From the NCBI GenBank assembly GCA_002412645.1, contig DHVL01000037.1, positions 1-8,697 on the forward strand: 8,697 nt of DNA, given 5' to 3'. The notes beneath the pieces were generated by a model. It worked only from the letters and a program-made list of their open reading frames with translations. It did not search any database and was not told the DNA's origin. Position numbers and translations under genes: made by a program. Positions 1 through 6,352 of the stretch are shown here, in pieces; within the stretch, counting starts at the first letter, position 1, and each line of letters opens with the position of its first letter. This DNA comes from Candidatus Dojkabacteria bacterium UBA5209 (lineage in GTDB: Bacteria; Patescibacteriota; Dojkabacteria; SC72).

Positions 1-1319
1 GTTCCATCTTTCTTCAAACATATATATGTTTGATCCTGATTAATTCCTTTAGCAATAAGATACTTTTCAAATTCTTCTTCATAAGAATTCTTTTCATTCT
101 CTAAGATCGCCTTTGCTTGGATGAAACCATAAAGCTCGTTATGAAATTCTGTAGATAGTACACCAAATGCATAGTAGTTAATTTCTCCCCAAGTTGGGCT
201 TGAGGATCCAAATAAATCGAATTCTTTGCCTTCCTCCACTTTATTTAATCCACTCTCTTTCGAAAATACGTTCATCGAATGAGTCTCCCTTTTATATTTT
301 TTTAAGAGATATGGGGAATGTGTAATAACAAAGATTTGTGACTTATCAGATATTTTCTCTAATGCATCAAGAAGTTTATTTTGGGCTCTTGGATGAAGAA
401 ATGTCTCTGGCTCATCAATAAGGAATACAATAGGTTTTGATACTTCTCTGTCAGATGAAGAACTAATATCTGCATATACTTGAATGAGAGATAATGCCAA
501 AGCTCTTTGCATGCCAGTTCCTTTTTCTGAGCTTTTTGTCTCTATTCCATTTTCAGACAAAGCTATATCCCCTGTTTTAAAAAATTTTTCAATTTCTGGT
601 AATGAGAAATTGAATCTTACTTCGGTTTCTCCATATTGATCACATAAAATATCTTGTATTTTTTCTTCAATTGGCTTAAGAACTTTGGCAAGACTATGTT
701 CTCCATTTCCAAAGGTTTCTTCATGAGCTATTGTGAACTCTCGCCAAGTATCAGAAGCAACAAAGTCTTTAGTAATAGTGTTGATGATTTTCCCACATAT
801 TTTTGTTTTAGAAAAATCAGTAACTTCACTAGAATCTGAATCTGCCCAAACAAATTGTGCATCAAATAATGCTGTAATTGTGCTATCTATTCCTGTCGGA
901 TTTTCAAATTGATTTGTTCCCGAATTGAAAACTCGAACATTATTTATGGATAAAGTTTTTTGTTTGCCACTTTGTGTAATTGCATCTTCTGCACTTGAAC
1001 GCATTATCCTTAGAGACTTCTGTCCATCTAAATTTAATAAATAAGATTGATATTTTTTTAATGCTTCGGTTTGAACTAATAAATCAAGATCTTCCCCTAT
1101 GAACTCAATTTCAACAGAAACAAATTCATCTTCTGCTAAGTTTTTTGTAATTACTTCCTCTCTTGTTTTTTTAGATCTAATGAAATCTATTGCCTCAAAA
1201 ACAGATGTCTTACCACAATTATTATCACCAACAAAAAAATTAATCCCGCTATCAAATTCAATTTCATGATCGCCTTTATAACCTTTAAAATTGTGAAGCT
1301 TTAACCTTGAGATATACAT
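1..1319 (-). CDS. AAA ATPase (OLD/RecF-like, AAA_15/AAA_21 type) coupled to hsdM; C-terminus beyond left edge
   Basis: About 439 codons are visible, with no stop before the window edge, so the gene is partial at its C-terminus. It begins MYISRLKLHNFKGYK, a typical N-terminal strand of SMC/RecF/OLD ATPases. Walker A is GDNNCGKTS at about residues 31-39. A signature-like KGTGMQRAL lies near 266-274, Walker B (FLIDEPE) near 299-305, and the switch histidine (ITHS) near 332-335. No TOPRIM motifs are seen in the visible part. After the ATPase comes a segment containing GEINYYAFG and FHNELYGFIQ (about 378-401). I recall similar segments in ATPases of defence loci that end in a HEPN-like RNxxxH region, but that part would lie outside the window. 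The start is fixed by AGGAGG 7 nt upstream, and its ATG directly follows the hsdM stop. The likely role is an ATP-driven sensor or effector in antiphage defence. Its substrate is unknown. Confidence 0.88.
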   Translation of the reverse strand, partial: MYISRLKLHNFKGYKGDHEIEFDSGINFFVGDNNCGKTSVFEAIDFIRSKKTREEVITKNLAEDEFVSVEIEFIGEDLDLLVQTEALKKYQSYLLNLDGQKSLRIMRSSAEDAITQSGKQKTLSINNVRVFNSGTNQFENPTGIDSTITALFDAQFVWADSDSSEVTDFSKTKICGKIINTITKDFVASDTWREFTIAHEETFGNGEHSLAKVLKPIEEKIQDILCDQYGETEVRFNFSLPEIEKFFKTGDIALSENGIETKSSEKGTGMQRALALSLIQVYADISSSSDREVSKPIVFLIDEPETFLHPRAQNKLLDALEKISDKSQIFVITHSPYLLKKYKRETHSMNVFSKESGLNKVEEGKEFDLFGSSSPTWGEINYYAFGVLSTEFHNELYGFIQAKAILENEKNSYEEEFEKYLIAKGINQDQTYICLKKDG

Positions 1320-2912
1320 TTATCTTCCTCCTTCCAATTCTTTAACTATCTCATCAATTTCAGTCCTTAATTCATTCTCTCTTTTAACAATCTCTTCTAT
1401 CTCTCTATTTAATACCTTAATATCTATAACCTCTCTCTTATCCTCCTTAACAACATAACTAGAAACAGAGATATTATATCCATTCTCAGCAATATCCTTG
1501 TGATCTACCAACTTAGCAAAATATTCAACATCATTACGATTAACAAAAGTATCTAAGATCTTTTCTCTATTCTTCTCACTCAACTTATTCTTATTCCCTT
1601 CCCTTACAAACTCCTTAGAAGCATCAATAAAAAGAATCTTGTTATCATTCTTACTCTTCTTAAGAACTACAATACAAGTAGCTATACCAGTACCAAAGAA
1701 TAAATCAGGAGGTAACTGAATAATGGTATCTACATAGTTATTATCCACCAGATACTTTCTAATCTTTTGTTCTGCACCACCCCTATACAAAACACCTGGA
1801 AATTCAACTATAGCTGCGGTACCAGTAGTAGAAAGCCATGAAAGCATATGCATAGTAAATGCTAAGTCTGCCTTACTCTTAGGAGCTAATACACCTGCAG
1901 GAGAGAATCTAGGATCATTTATAAGAAGGGGATTTGCATCACCATCCCATTTAATTGAATACGGAGGATTTGATACAATTGCATCAAATGGTTCCTCATC
2001 CCAATGTTTTGGATCTGTAAGAGTATCTCCAAGAGCTATATTGAAATTATTATAGTTAATATCATGGAGAAACATATTAATACGACACAAATTATATGTC
2101 GTAAGATTAATCTCCTGACCAAAGAAACCTTGCCTTACATTCTCTTTGCCAAGAACTTTTGCAAACTTTAGCAACAAAGATCCTGATCCACAAGCAGGAT
2201 CATACACTTTGTTAACTTCTTTCTTTCCTACTGTAGTTATCTTTGCCAAAAGCTCACTTACTTCCTGAGGGGTATAGAATTCTCCTCCAGATTTACCAGC
2301 ATTAGAAGCATACATAGTCATAAGGAATTCATATGCATCACCAAATGCATCAATAGTATTATCTGAATAATTACCTAAACCAAGTCCTCCTATGGATTCT
2401 AAAAGTTTCCCTAATCTTTGATTCCTCTGCTCTACTGTGTTACCGAGTTTAGCAGAGTTAACATCTAGATCTGCAAATAGACCTTTTAAATCTTTTTCAC
2501 TTTCAAAACCTTTGGCTGATCCTTCAATATTTTTGAAGATCTGAGATAGAGTTTCATTTAGATTTTTATCTTCTCTACACCTTTTCAAAACATTAACAAA
2601 GAGTTCACTTGGTAATATATAGAACCCTTTTTCTTTAACAGTATCTATTCTCCCGAGTTCTGCTTCTTTGTCTGATAGATTTTCATAACTGAAATCTTTA
2701 TTTCCGCCACGTCGTTCATCTGTATTGATGTAATTTGTGAGATTTTCGCTTATAAATCGATAAAAGAGAATACCTAATACATATTGTTTGAAGTCCCATC
2801 CATCTACACTTCCGCGCAGATCATTGGCTATTTGCCAAATAGTTTTATGTAACTCTCCTCTTTCTTGTTCTTTGGTTCGGTTACTGTTCTGAGAATGGTT
2901 CTCCATAGCCAT
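1320..2912 (-). CDS. hsdM: Type I restriction-modification system DNA methyltransferase subunit (HsdM, type IC-like)
   Basis: Adenine-N6 DNA methyltransferase subunit that works with HsdS (specificity) and HsdR (translocase/nuclease). The start chosen is the ATG at 2910-2912, giving about 530 aa, close to EcoR124I HsdM. A second ATG at 2904-2906 is also possible. The open frame extends 53 codons further upstream to 3071, but that extension overlaps the divergent zinc-ribbon gene and resembles no HsdM. Counted from 2912, the N-terminal HsdM domain (RGELHKTIWQIANDLRGSVD) comes first. FGDAYEFL and GGEFYTP then lie near 190-214, SAM motif I DPACGSGS near 238-245, and catalytic NPPY near 315-318. 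Conserved blocks GVLAPKSKAD and FPGVLYRGGAEQKIR follow. Many blocks match type IC enzymes. The C-terminus is a helical heptad-like tail (REIEEIVKRENELRTEIDEI), as in relatives. No hsdS or hsdR is in the window. The TAA stop abuts the AAA ATPase start. Confidence 0.96.
   Translation of the reverse strand: MAMENHSQNSNRTKEQERGELHKTIWQIANDLRGSVDGWDFKQYVLGILFYRFISENLTNYINTDERRGGNKDFSYENLSDKEAELGRIDTVKEKGFYILPSELFVNVLKRCREDKNLNETLSQIFKNIEGSAKGFESEKDLKGLFADLDVNSAKLGNTVEQRNQRLGKLLESIGGLGLGNYSDNTIDAFGDAYEFLMTMYASNAGKSGGEFYTPQEVSELLAKITTVGKKEVNKVYDPACGSGSLLLKFAKVLGKENVRQGFFGQEINLTTYNLCRINMFLHDINYNNFNIALGDTLTDPKHWDEEPFDAIVSNPPYSIKWDGDANPLLINDPRFSPAGVLAPKSKADLAFTMHMLSWLSTTGTAAIVEFPGVLYRGGAEQKIRKYLVDNNYVDTIIQLPPDLFFGTGIATCIVVLKKSKNDNKILFIDASKEFVREGNKNKLSEKNREKILDTFVNRNDVEYFAKLVDHKDIAENGYNISVSSYVVKEDKREVIDIKVLNREIEEIVKRENELRTEIDEIVKELEGGR
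1327..1333 (-). promoter_or_regulatory. Shine-Dalgarno AAGGAGG for the AAA ATPase gene
   Basis: AAGGAGG on the minus strand lies inside the last codons of hsdM (…EGGR), 7 nt before the ATG at 1319. With the hsdM TAA at 1320-1322 touching that ATG, this predicts translational coupling of the two genes. It is the only strong Shine-Dalgarno sequence I found before any start in the window. Confidence 0.85.
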
Positions 2913-2914
2913 AT

Positions 2915-2920
2915 ATTCTA
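2915..2920 (-). promoter_or_regulatory. Candidate -10 box (TAGAAT) for hsdM
   Basis: TAGAAT on the minus strand lies 8 nt before the ATG at 2906 and 2 nt before the ATG at 2912. If it is used, the transcript would start at or next to the second ATG and would be leaderless. No good -35 is seen at 16-18 bp. A weak purine run (GAAAGAG) could instead act as a ribosome site for the ATG at 2912 on a longer transcript, so the start remains open between the two. Confidence 0.3.
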
Positions 2921-2966
2921 CTCTTTCTTCAAATTTTTTACCATACAATATGATCTGTATTAGAGA

Positions 2967-2972
2967 TATAAT
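2967..2972 (+). promoter_or_regulatory. -10 box (TATAAT) of the zinc-ribbon gene, leaderless-type spacing
   Basis: A perfect TATAAT ends 6 nt before the ATG at 2979, so transcription would begin at the start codon itself. There is no Shine-Dalgarno sequence. The -35 region is poor (TACAAT at 2944-2949, 17-bp spacer). Confidence 0.6.
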
Positions 2973-2980
2973 ACATGTAT
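2971..2980. repeat. Perfect 10-bp palindrome ATACATGTAT over the zinc-ribbon start
   Basis: ATACATGTAT is its own reverse complement. It overlaps the end of the TATAAT box, the predicted transcription start and the first bases of the ATG at 2979. It lies in the roughly 60-bp region that separates divergent hsdM and the zinc-ribbon gene, which is where an operator for either would be expected. It is short, and AT-rich DNA gives such palindromes by chance. Confidence 0.35.
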
Positions 2981-3365
2981 GAATGAACCAGAAGTAAGTT
3001 ATAAATGCCATGATTGTGCGAAGCAACTCTCTTCCACAGAGAGACCTTGCTCTTTTTGTGGATCTAAACAAAGAGATATTACCCTGAAATTAACTGATTC
3101 TCTGTCAATTCATGATCTATTAAAAACAACGGCAAAGAAGAAGATTAATGGAAAAACAAAAGTTACCAATATACAAAAAATTGGAGATAGTTATTTTAAG
3201 GAAACAGGAAGATGGCATACACTCGTAAGAATAATTGATAAAGTAGAAGATAGATATTACGAATTAATCAAGGATCAAGAAACAAAGGAAGTAATAAAAT
3301 GTGAAAATGGAAAGCTATCAAAACATCAGGGACATGGCTCTGCTAAATATAAAAAAGAAAAGTAA
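2979..3365 (+). CDS. Small zinc-ribbon protein of unknown function, divergent from hsdM
   Basis: 128 aa. It opens with a zinc ribbon of two CxxC knuckles (C10/C13 and C24/C27; KCHDC … PCSFCGS). A mixed alpha/beta region follows with SIHDLLK, then a conserved-looking block WHTLVRIIDKVEDRYYELI, and a Lys/His-rich end with HQGHGSAKYKK. I recognise the overall pattern as a recurrent conserved hypothetical protein of about this length, but I know no function for it. The start is set by the TATAAT box 6 nt upstream. The gene is divergent from hsdM, so the two could share regulation. Roles to consider are a DNA- or RNA-binding accessory protein or a regulator of the restriction locus. Neither is shown by the sequence. 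It ends with TAA and is followed by a short hairpin. Confidence 0.85.
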   Translation: MNEPEVSYKCHDCAKQLSSTERPCSFCGSKQRDITLKLTDSLSIHDLLKTTAKKKINGKTKVTNIQKIGDSYFKETGRWHTLVRIIDKVEDRYYELIKDQETKEVIKCENGKLSKHQGHGSAKYKKEK

Positions 3366-3378
3366 TTAGCTCAGTTTC

Positions 3379-3393
3379 TTCTTTCCGAAAGAA
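3379..3393 (+). terminator. Possible short hairpin after the zinc-ribbon gene
   Basis: TTCTTTCCGAAAGAA forms at least a 5-bp stem (TTCTT/AAGAA) around a TCCGA loop, 14 nt after the stop codon. No T-tract follows on the plus strand, so termination here is uncertain. Confidence 0.2.
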
Positions 3394-3412
3394 AACCGAT
3401 TCCAATAAACAG

Positions 3413-3778
3413 TTATTCCCTAAGCGTTTCCCCTCCTAATCCCTCCCCTTCCATATACTCCCCTATGCTCTGTTTTACTTCATACATTGGTTTAAATACA
3501 TCTGCTAGGTCTATCCATCATATTTAAAATACTTTGTAGAAATCTTAACCTCTAATCCTGTATTAGGTAATCTCACTTTCATATACTCACCATAATGTGT
3601 AGGACTACCATGAGGTATATCCAATATGGATATACTACCCTTAATCTTAGACAACCTTCTTACATTTATAATTTGCAGAGGAAAATGTATCTTTCACTGT
3701 AAATACAATTACCTTTATTTCTATTTCTTTAAGATATTCAATTAAATGTTGTAATACCTCAGAGTTTCCACCCTTGTT
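3413..3778 (-). pseudogene. Decayed C-terminal part of an S41-type (C-terminal processing-like) serine peptidase
   Basis: Three minus-strand pieces in different frames read as one protein. Piece A (3778-3647) reads NKGGNSEVLQHLIEYLKE … VKDTFSSAN and then hits TAA. Piece B (about 3693-3511) continues IINVRRLSKIKGS … PHGSPTHYGEY … RLPNTGLEVKISTKYFKYDG and stops at TAG. Piece C (3514-3413) reads IDLADVFKPMYEVK and so on to TAA. The order GGNS, then FSSA, then G-SP-HYGE, then LPNTGL, then STKYFK matches the C-terminal half of S41-like peptidases, and FSSA is where the catalytic Ser sits. One frameshift falls at the FSSA/IINV junction and another at the TAG. No intact N-terminal half is present: a TAG precedes piece A. 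The family call rests on memory of the motif order. The broken state is seen directly. Confidence 0.6.
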
Positions 3779-3955
3779 CTAAAACCCTTATGAGGATTGA
3801 GTACTTTTGACCCTAAAAACTGAAAGTCTCAAAAGTTAGGTCTGGTTAATGAAAAAGTCTGAAAAAGGATCATCTCCAATCTCCTTGGTTCGAAGGCAGA
3901 ATGCTTATTTAATACAGCAAGATTGCTAATTTCCATAGGATTGCGAATACCATTT
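3779..3955. other. Gene-free remainder of the 3366-3997 gap
   Basis: Apart from the peptidase remnant, the gap holds no ORF I can support. It contains two overlapping inverted repeats. ACTTTTGA (3803-3810) pairs with TCAAAAGT (3829-3836), and GACCCTAA (3809-3816) is complementary, apart from one extra C, to TTAGGTC (3836-3842). The two stems share bases, so they could not form together. A GGTTCGAA at 3887-3894 resembles a tRNA T-loop but has no matching stem. The function is unknown, and the stretch may be decayed DNA plus the uppS upstream region. Confidence 0.4.
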
Positions 3956-3964
3956 TGATATAAT
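3956..3964 (+). promoter_or_regulatory. Extended -10 promoter of uppS (TGATATAAT)
   Basis: TG-A-TATAAT is a perfect extended -10 box, so a strong -35 is not needed, and none is found at 16-18 bp. Transcription would start near 3971 and leave an A-rich leader of roughly 27 nt with no Shine-Dalgarno sequence before the ATG at 3998. Confidence 0.6.
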
Positions 3965-3997
3965 CATAAAAATTCAATCAATTAAAAATAAATAAAT

Positions 3998-4684
3998 ATG
4001 TCTAAACTAAAACACCTAGCAATAATATTAGATGGGAATAGAAGATGGGCAAAAGAAAGAGAACTCCCAACCTTTGAGGGACACAAAGTAGGATATGAGA
4101 AAATTAAAGATGTATGCAGATGGTGCCTTAAAAGAGATATTGAAATATTAACTGTCTATGCTTTTTCTACAGAGAATTGGAATCGTAGCAAAAAAGAAGT
4201 TAAATATCTGATGACCTTATTGAATAAAGCCTTTAGTGAAAAAACTGATGAACTTAACGAACTTGGTTTAAAAGTTAACATTATTGGAAGCAAGGATAGA
4301 ATAAGCTCAGAAATAAAGAAAAATATAGAAAAGGTTGAGAAAGAAACAAAAAACAACAAAAATATGGTATTAAACATCTGTTTTAATTATGGTGGAAGAC
4401 TTGAAATAGTAGAAGCAATTAAAAAAATAATAGAGGAAGGTATAGAGCCAGAAAAAATATCTGAGGATCTAATAAGTAAATATATCTGGTTTAAAGGACA
4501 ATCAGAACCCGATTTAATTGTGCGAACATCTGGAGAGAAAAGACTATCAGGGTTTCTTACTTGGACATCGGTATACAGTGAACTTTATTTCCCGAGTTGC
4601 TTCTGGCCAGATTTTAATGAAAAAGAGTTAGATAAGGCAATTGCAGAATTTGAAAAAAGAAATAGAAGATTTGGAGCAAATTAG
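3998..4684 (+). CDS. uppS: Undecaprenyl diphosphate synthase (cis-prenyltransferase)
   Basis: 228 aa, normal length for the family. The enzyme adds isopentenyl diphosphate units in cis to farnesyl diphosphate, making the C55 carrier lipid precursor for peptidoglycan and other wall polymers. It acts at the cytoplasmic face of the membrane. Conserved blocks appear in order: HLAIILDGNRRWAK (catalytic Asp12), GHKVGYEKI, TVYAFSTENWNR, NICFNYGGRLEIVEA, DLIVRTSGEKRLSGFL and YSELYFPSCFWPDF, ending in RRFG. Arg replaces the glycine of the E. coli DGNGRW, as in many other family members. No transmembrane segment is present, as expected. The start follows from the family N-terminus and the extended -10 upstream. 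There is no ribosome site, only an A-rich leader. A phosphoesterase gene follows 70 bp downstream on the same strand and may be co-transcribed. Confidence 0.96.
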   Translation: MSKLKHLAIILDGNRRWAKERELPTFEGHKVGYEKIKDVCRWCLKRDIEILTVYAFSTENWNRSKKEVKYLMTLLNKAFSEKTDELNELGLKVNIIGSKDRISSEIKKNIEKVEKETKNNKNMVLNICFNYGGRLEIVEAIKKIIEEGIEPEKISEDLISKYIWFKGQSEPDLIVRTSGEKRLSGFLTWTSVYSELYFPSCFWPDFNEKELDKAIAEFEKRNRRFGAN

Positions 4685-4754
4685 TTTTAATAAAAATAGA
4701 ATGTATTTATAAACTAGAATAAATAACCTAACTCAAATAAGTTAACTCTATTTT

Positions 4755-5414
4755 ATGAAAATTCTTGTTTTTTCTGATACTCATTTATCAAAGTTCGATG
4801 ATAAAAAGTACCAGTTCTTAAAAAAAATAATCCTAGATAGTGACAGAGTTATTATCAATGGAGATTTTATTGATGACTGGCTTATTAGTGGTAATGAGTT
4901 TCTAAAATCTAAGTGGAAGTCCCTTTTCCCATTATTATTAGCTAAAAAAACAATCTATATTAGAGGAAATCACGAAACAACTATTACTCATGAAATAGCT
5001 AACCATTTCTCAATTAAGTTTTGTGATTATCACGAAGAATATATAAAAGATAAAAAGTTTTTATTTGAACATGGTGATAGTATCACTAAAAAGAACCAAC
5101 ATCTGCTCCTAAAAGTGGCCAATAATAGAATTCTAAATATCCGATTTCTGCTAAAATCGTTTAACTTCTTGCGTAGATCTCTTAACACTAGGATGCCCAA
5201 ATTATATAAAAAATTTTCTAAAGGAGAGAAATGGAATAATGTTCTAAAAAATTATTATACCGACAGAGAATTCTTCTTAATTACAGGGGATACTCATAAC
5301 CCAGAACTAGACTTAGAGACAAAATTCGCAAATACAGGAAAGATAATGGATGGTTATGCATCATACATCTTAATAATGGATAATGAAATCAAACTCCTCT
5401 ATGAAAAATATTAA
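4755..5414 (+). CDS. Calcineurin-like metallophosphoesterase (LpxH-like family)
   Basis: 219 aa. The full set of two-metal phosphoesterase motifs is visible: FSDTH (Asp8, His10), NGDFIDDW (Asp37 region), RGNHE near 71-75, FEHGD near 110 and TGDTHNPE near 178. The layout, with GDFIDDW and HGD plus a helical insertion between GNHE and the last His motif, resembles the UDP-2,3-diacylglucosamine pyrophosphatase (LpxH/YbbF) group. That group also contains enzymes with other or unknown substrates. No lipid A genes are here, so an lpxH name is not justified. The protein is soluble, with basic helical segments around residues 120-155 that could contact membrane lipids (inference). It lies 70 bp after uppS on the same strand, with no clear Shine-Dalgarno. 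TAGAAT at 4715-4720 is a weak -10 candidate, so it may be either an operon partner or independently expressed. Confidence 0.85.
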   Translation: MKILVFSDTHLSKFDDKKYQFLKKIILDSDRVIINGDFIDDWLISGNEFLKSKWKSLFPLLLAKKTIYIRGNHETTITHEIANHFSIKFCDYHEEYIKDKKFLFEHGDSITKKNQHLLLKVANNRILNIRFLLKSFNFLRRSLNTRMPKLYKKFSKGEKWNNVLKNYYTDREFFLITGDTHNPELDLETKFANTGKIMDGYASYILIMDNEIKLLYEKY

Positions 5415-5448
5415 TTATTTCTGTATTGCGTATGTTATAAAAATATCA

Positions 5449-5466
5449 TAGAAAATATTTTTTCTA
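5449..5466. terminator. Candidate AT-rich hairpin in the convergent gap
   Basis: TAGAAAA (5449-5455) pairs perfectly with TTTTCTA (5460-5466) around a TATT loop, 35 nt after the phosphoesterase stop. The stem is almost all A-T and no clean T-tract follows, so it would be a weak terminator. The position between two convergent genes is suitable. Confidence 0.3.
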
Positions 5467-5523
5467 CACCCCTTACTTATTATTGAAACAAAATAATATG
5501 GTTACCTATTCTTAACAGCTGAT

Positions 5524-5559
5524 TTGTAATTTTAATATTCAATGTATAAATAATTACAA
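5524..5559. repeat. Inverted repeat TTGTAATT / AATTACAA near the methyltransferase 3' end
   Basis: TTGTAATT at 5524-5531 and AATTACAA at 5552-5559 are perfect 8-bp inverted copies with a 20-nt loop. They sit 20 bp past the stop of the minus-strand methyltransferase gene. It may mark the end of that transcript or be chance in AT-rich DNA. Confidence 0.25.
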
Positions 5560-5579
5560 TATGCAATTCTTTATTCCCT

Positions 5580-6350
5580 CTATTTATTCTGCCTCTTAAT
5601 AACAAACACCTCTGGTAATAACCCACCCTCATCAACCCTTAATACACTCTTTACATTCCAATTCTCTTTACTAAACACCTCTCTTAATAATTTCTTTTCT
5701 TGAGTAAGAAGTACTAACTTACCCCTTGTTCTAAGTAACCTATTCGCTGATACCTCTAAAGACTTATAAATCTCAATATTATTACTATGTTTTCCCACCC
5801 TTATTCCAAAAGGCAAATTACTAATAATCTTCTCTACATTCTTTTTGTTTAAAGCAACATCCTTAATATCACTCCTAAACGATCTATACTTACCTTTATT
5901 AATACCTGCAGTATTAAAATTTATCTCACTTTTTTCAATTGCCTTACCACTAATATCACTACATATTACTCTCTTAACATTAAAATATTTCAATGCTGTA
6001 ATTGGTATTACACCAGCTCCACAGAAAGGATCATATACAATATCTTCTTCACTTAAATCAGCTACCATACAAAGAATATATGCCAACGAAGGGTTAATAC
6101 CTGCAGGTACATATGCCTTCCTCCACTCCCTTCTTGAGAGATTAAGAACTGTTCCATTCTCATTTTCAATTTGTACAGGGGAGTAAAGATTTCTGAATGT
6201 ATTAATATCTTTATCCTTGCTTCTAAAAAGTATCTTTTTTCTACCTTTAGACTCAACTTCTACATCTGGAAATTTCTCCAAGAGCTCTTTTAGGATAAAA
6301 TCTCCTGTTCCTTGAAGAAAATACAACTTGTATGTTGATAATTCAGTCAT
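5580..6350 (-). CDS. THUMP-family-like (UPF0020/TrmN-Trm14 type) RNA N2-guanine methyltransferase, short form
   Basis: 256 aa. The C-terminal two thirds form a Rossmann SAM methyltransferase. RREWRKAYVPAGINPSLA lies near 73-90, motif I DPFCGAG at 107-113, an acidic SAM-binding loop CSDIS near 130-134, and catalytic SNLPFG at 177-182. The NLPF motif and the RxWRK…PAG…P.LA block are typical of the TrmN/Trm14 group, which makes m2G in tRNA. Relatives have an N-terminal ferredoxin-like plus THUMP region of around 150 residues. Here only about 70 residues precede the catalytic domain, enough for the FLQGTGDFILKELLEKFPD-type strand-helix but not for a complete THUMP domain. The exact target is not certain. 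The start has a TATAAT 6 nt upstream and no Shine-Dalgarno, so it is probably leaderless. It starts 2 bp from the divergent Cys-rich ORF and ends with TAG. Confidence 0.8.
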   Translation of the reverse strand: MTELSTYKLYFLQGTGDFILKELLEKFPDVEVESKGRKKILFRSKDKDINTFRNLYSPVQIENENGTVLNLSRREWRKAYVPAGINPSLAYILCMVADLSEEDIVYDPFCGAGVIPITALKYFNVKRVICSDISGKAIEKSEINFNTAGINKGKYRSFRSDIKDVALNKKNVEKIISNLPFGIRVGKHSNNIEIYKSLEVSANRLLRTRGKLVLLTQEKKLLREVFSKENWNVKSVLRVDEGGLLPEVFVIKRQNK

Positions 6351-6352
6351 AA

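Noticed and set aside
654..839. 61-codon plus-strand ORF
   Set aside because: It lies wholly opposite the AAA ATPase coding sequence and has no recognisable motif, so it is a shadow frame.
2913..3071. 53-codon N-terminal extension of hsdM
   Set aside because: It has no similarity to HsdM, contains a chance hydrophobic run, and overlaps the zinc-ribbon gene. HsdM similarity begins only after the ATG at 2912.
3880..3910. tRNA-like T-loop GGTTCGAA
   Set aside because: The five bases on either side do not pair as a T-stem (G53 faces G61), and no acceptor, D-arm or anticodon arm can be drawn. TTCGAA is palindromic and common by chance.
4156..4377. 73-codon minus-strand ORF within uppS
   Set aside because: Phe/Ser/Leu-rich product typical of the antisense of Lys/Glu-rich coding DNA. 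uppS is certain on the other strand.
5845..6256. ORFs on both strands inside the methyltransferase gene (5845-6186 plus, 6062-6256 minus)
   Set aside because: They overlap the conserved catalytic domain of the methyltransferase and show no family features of their own.
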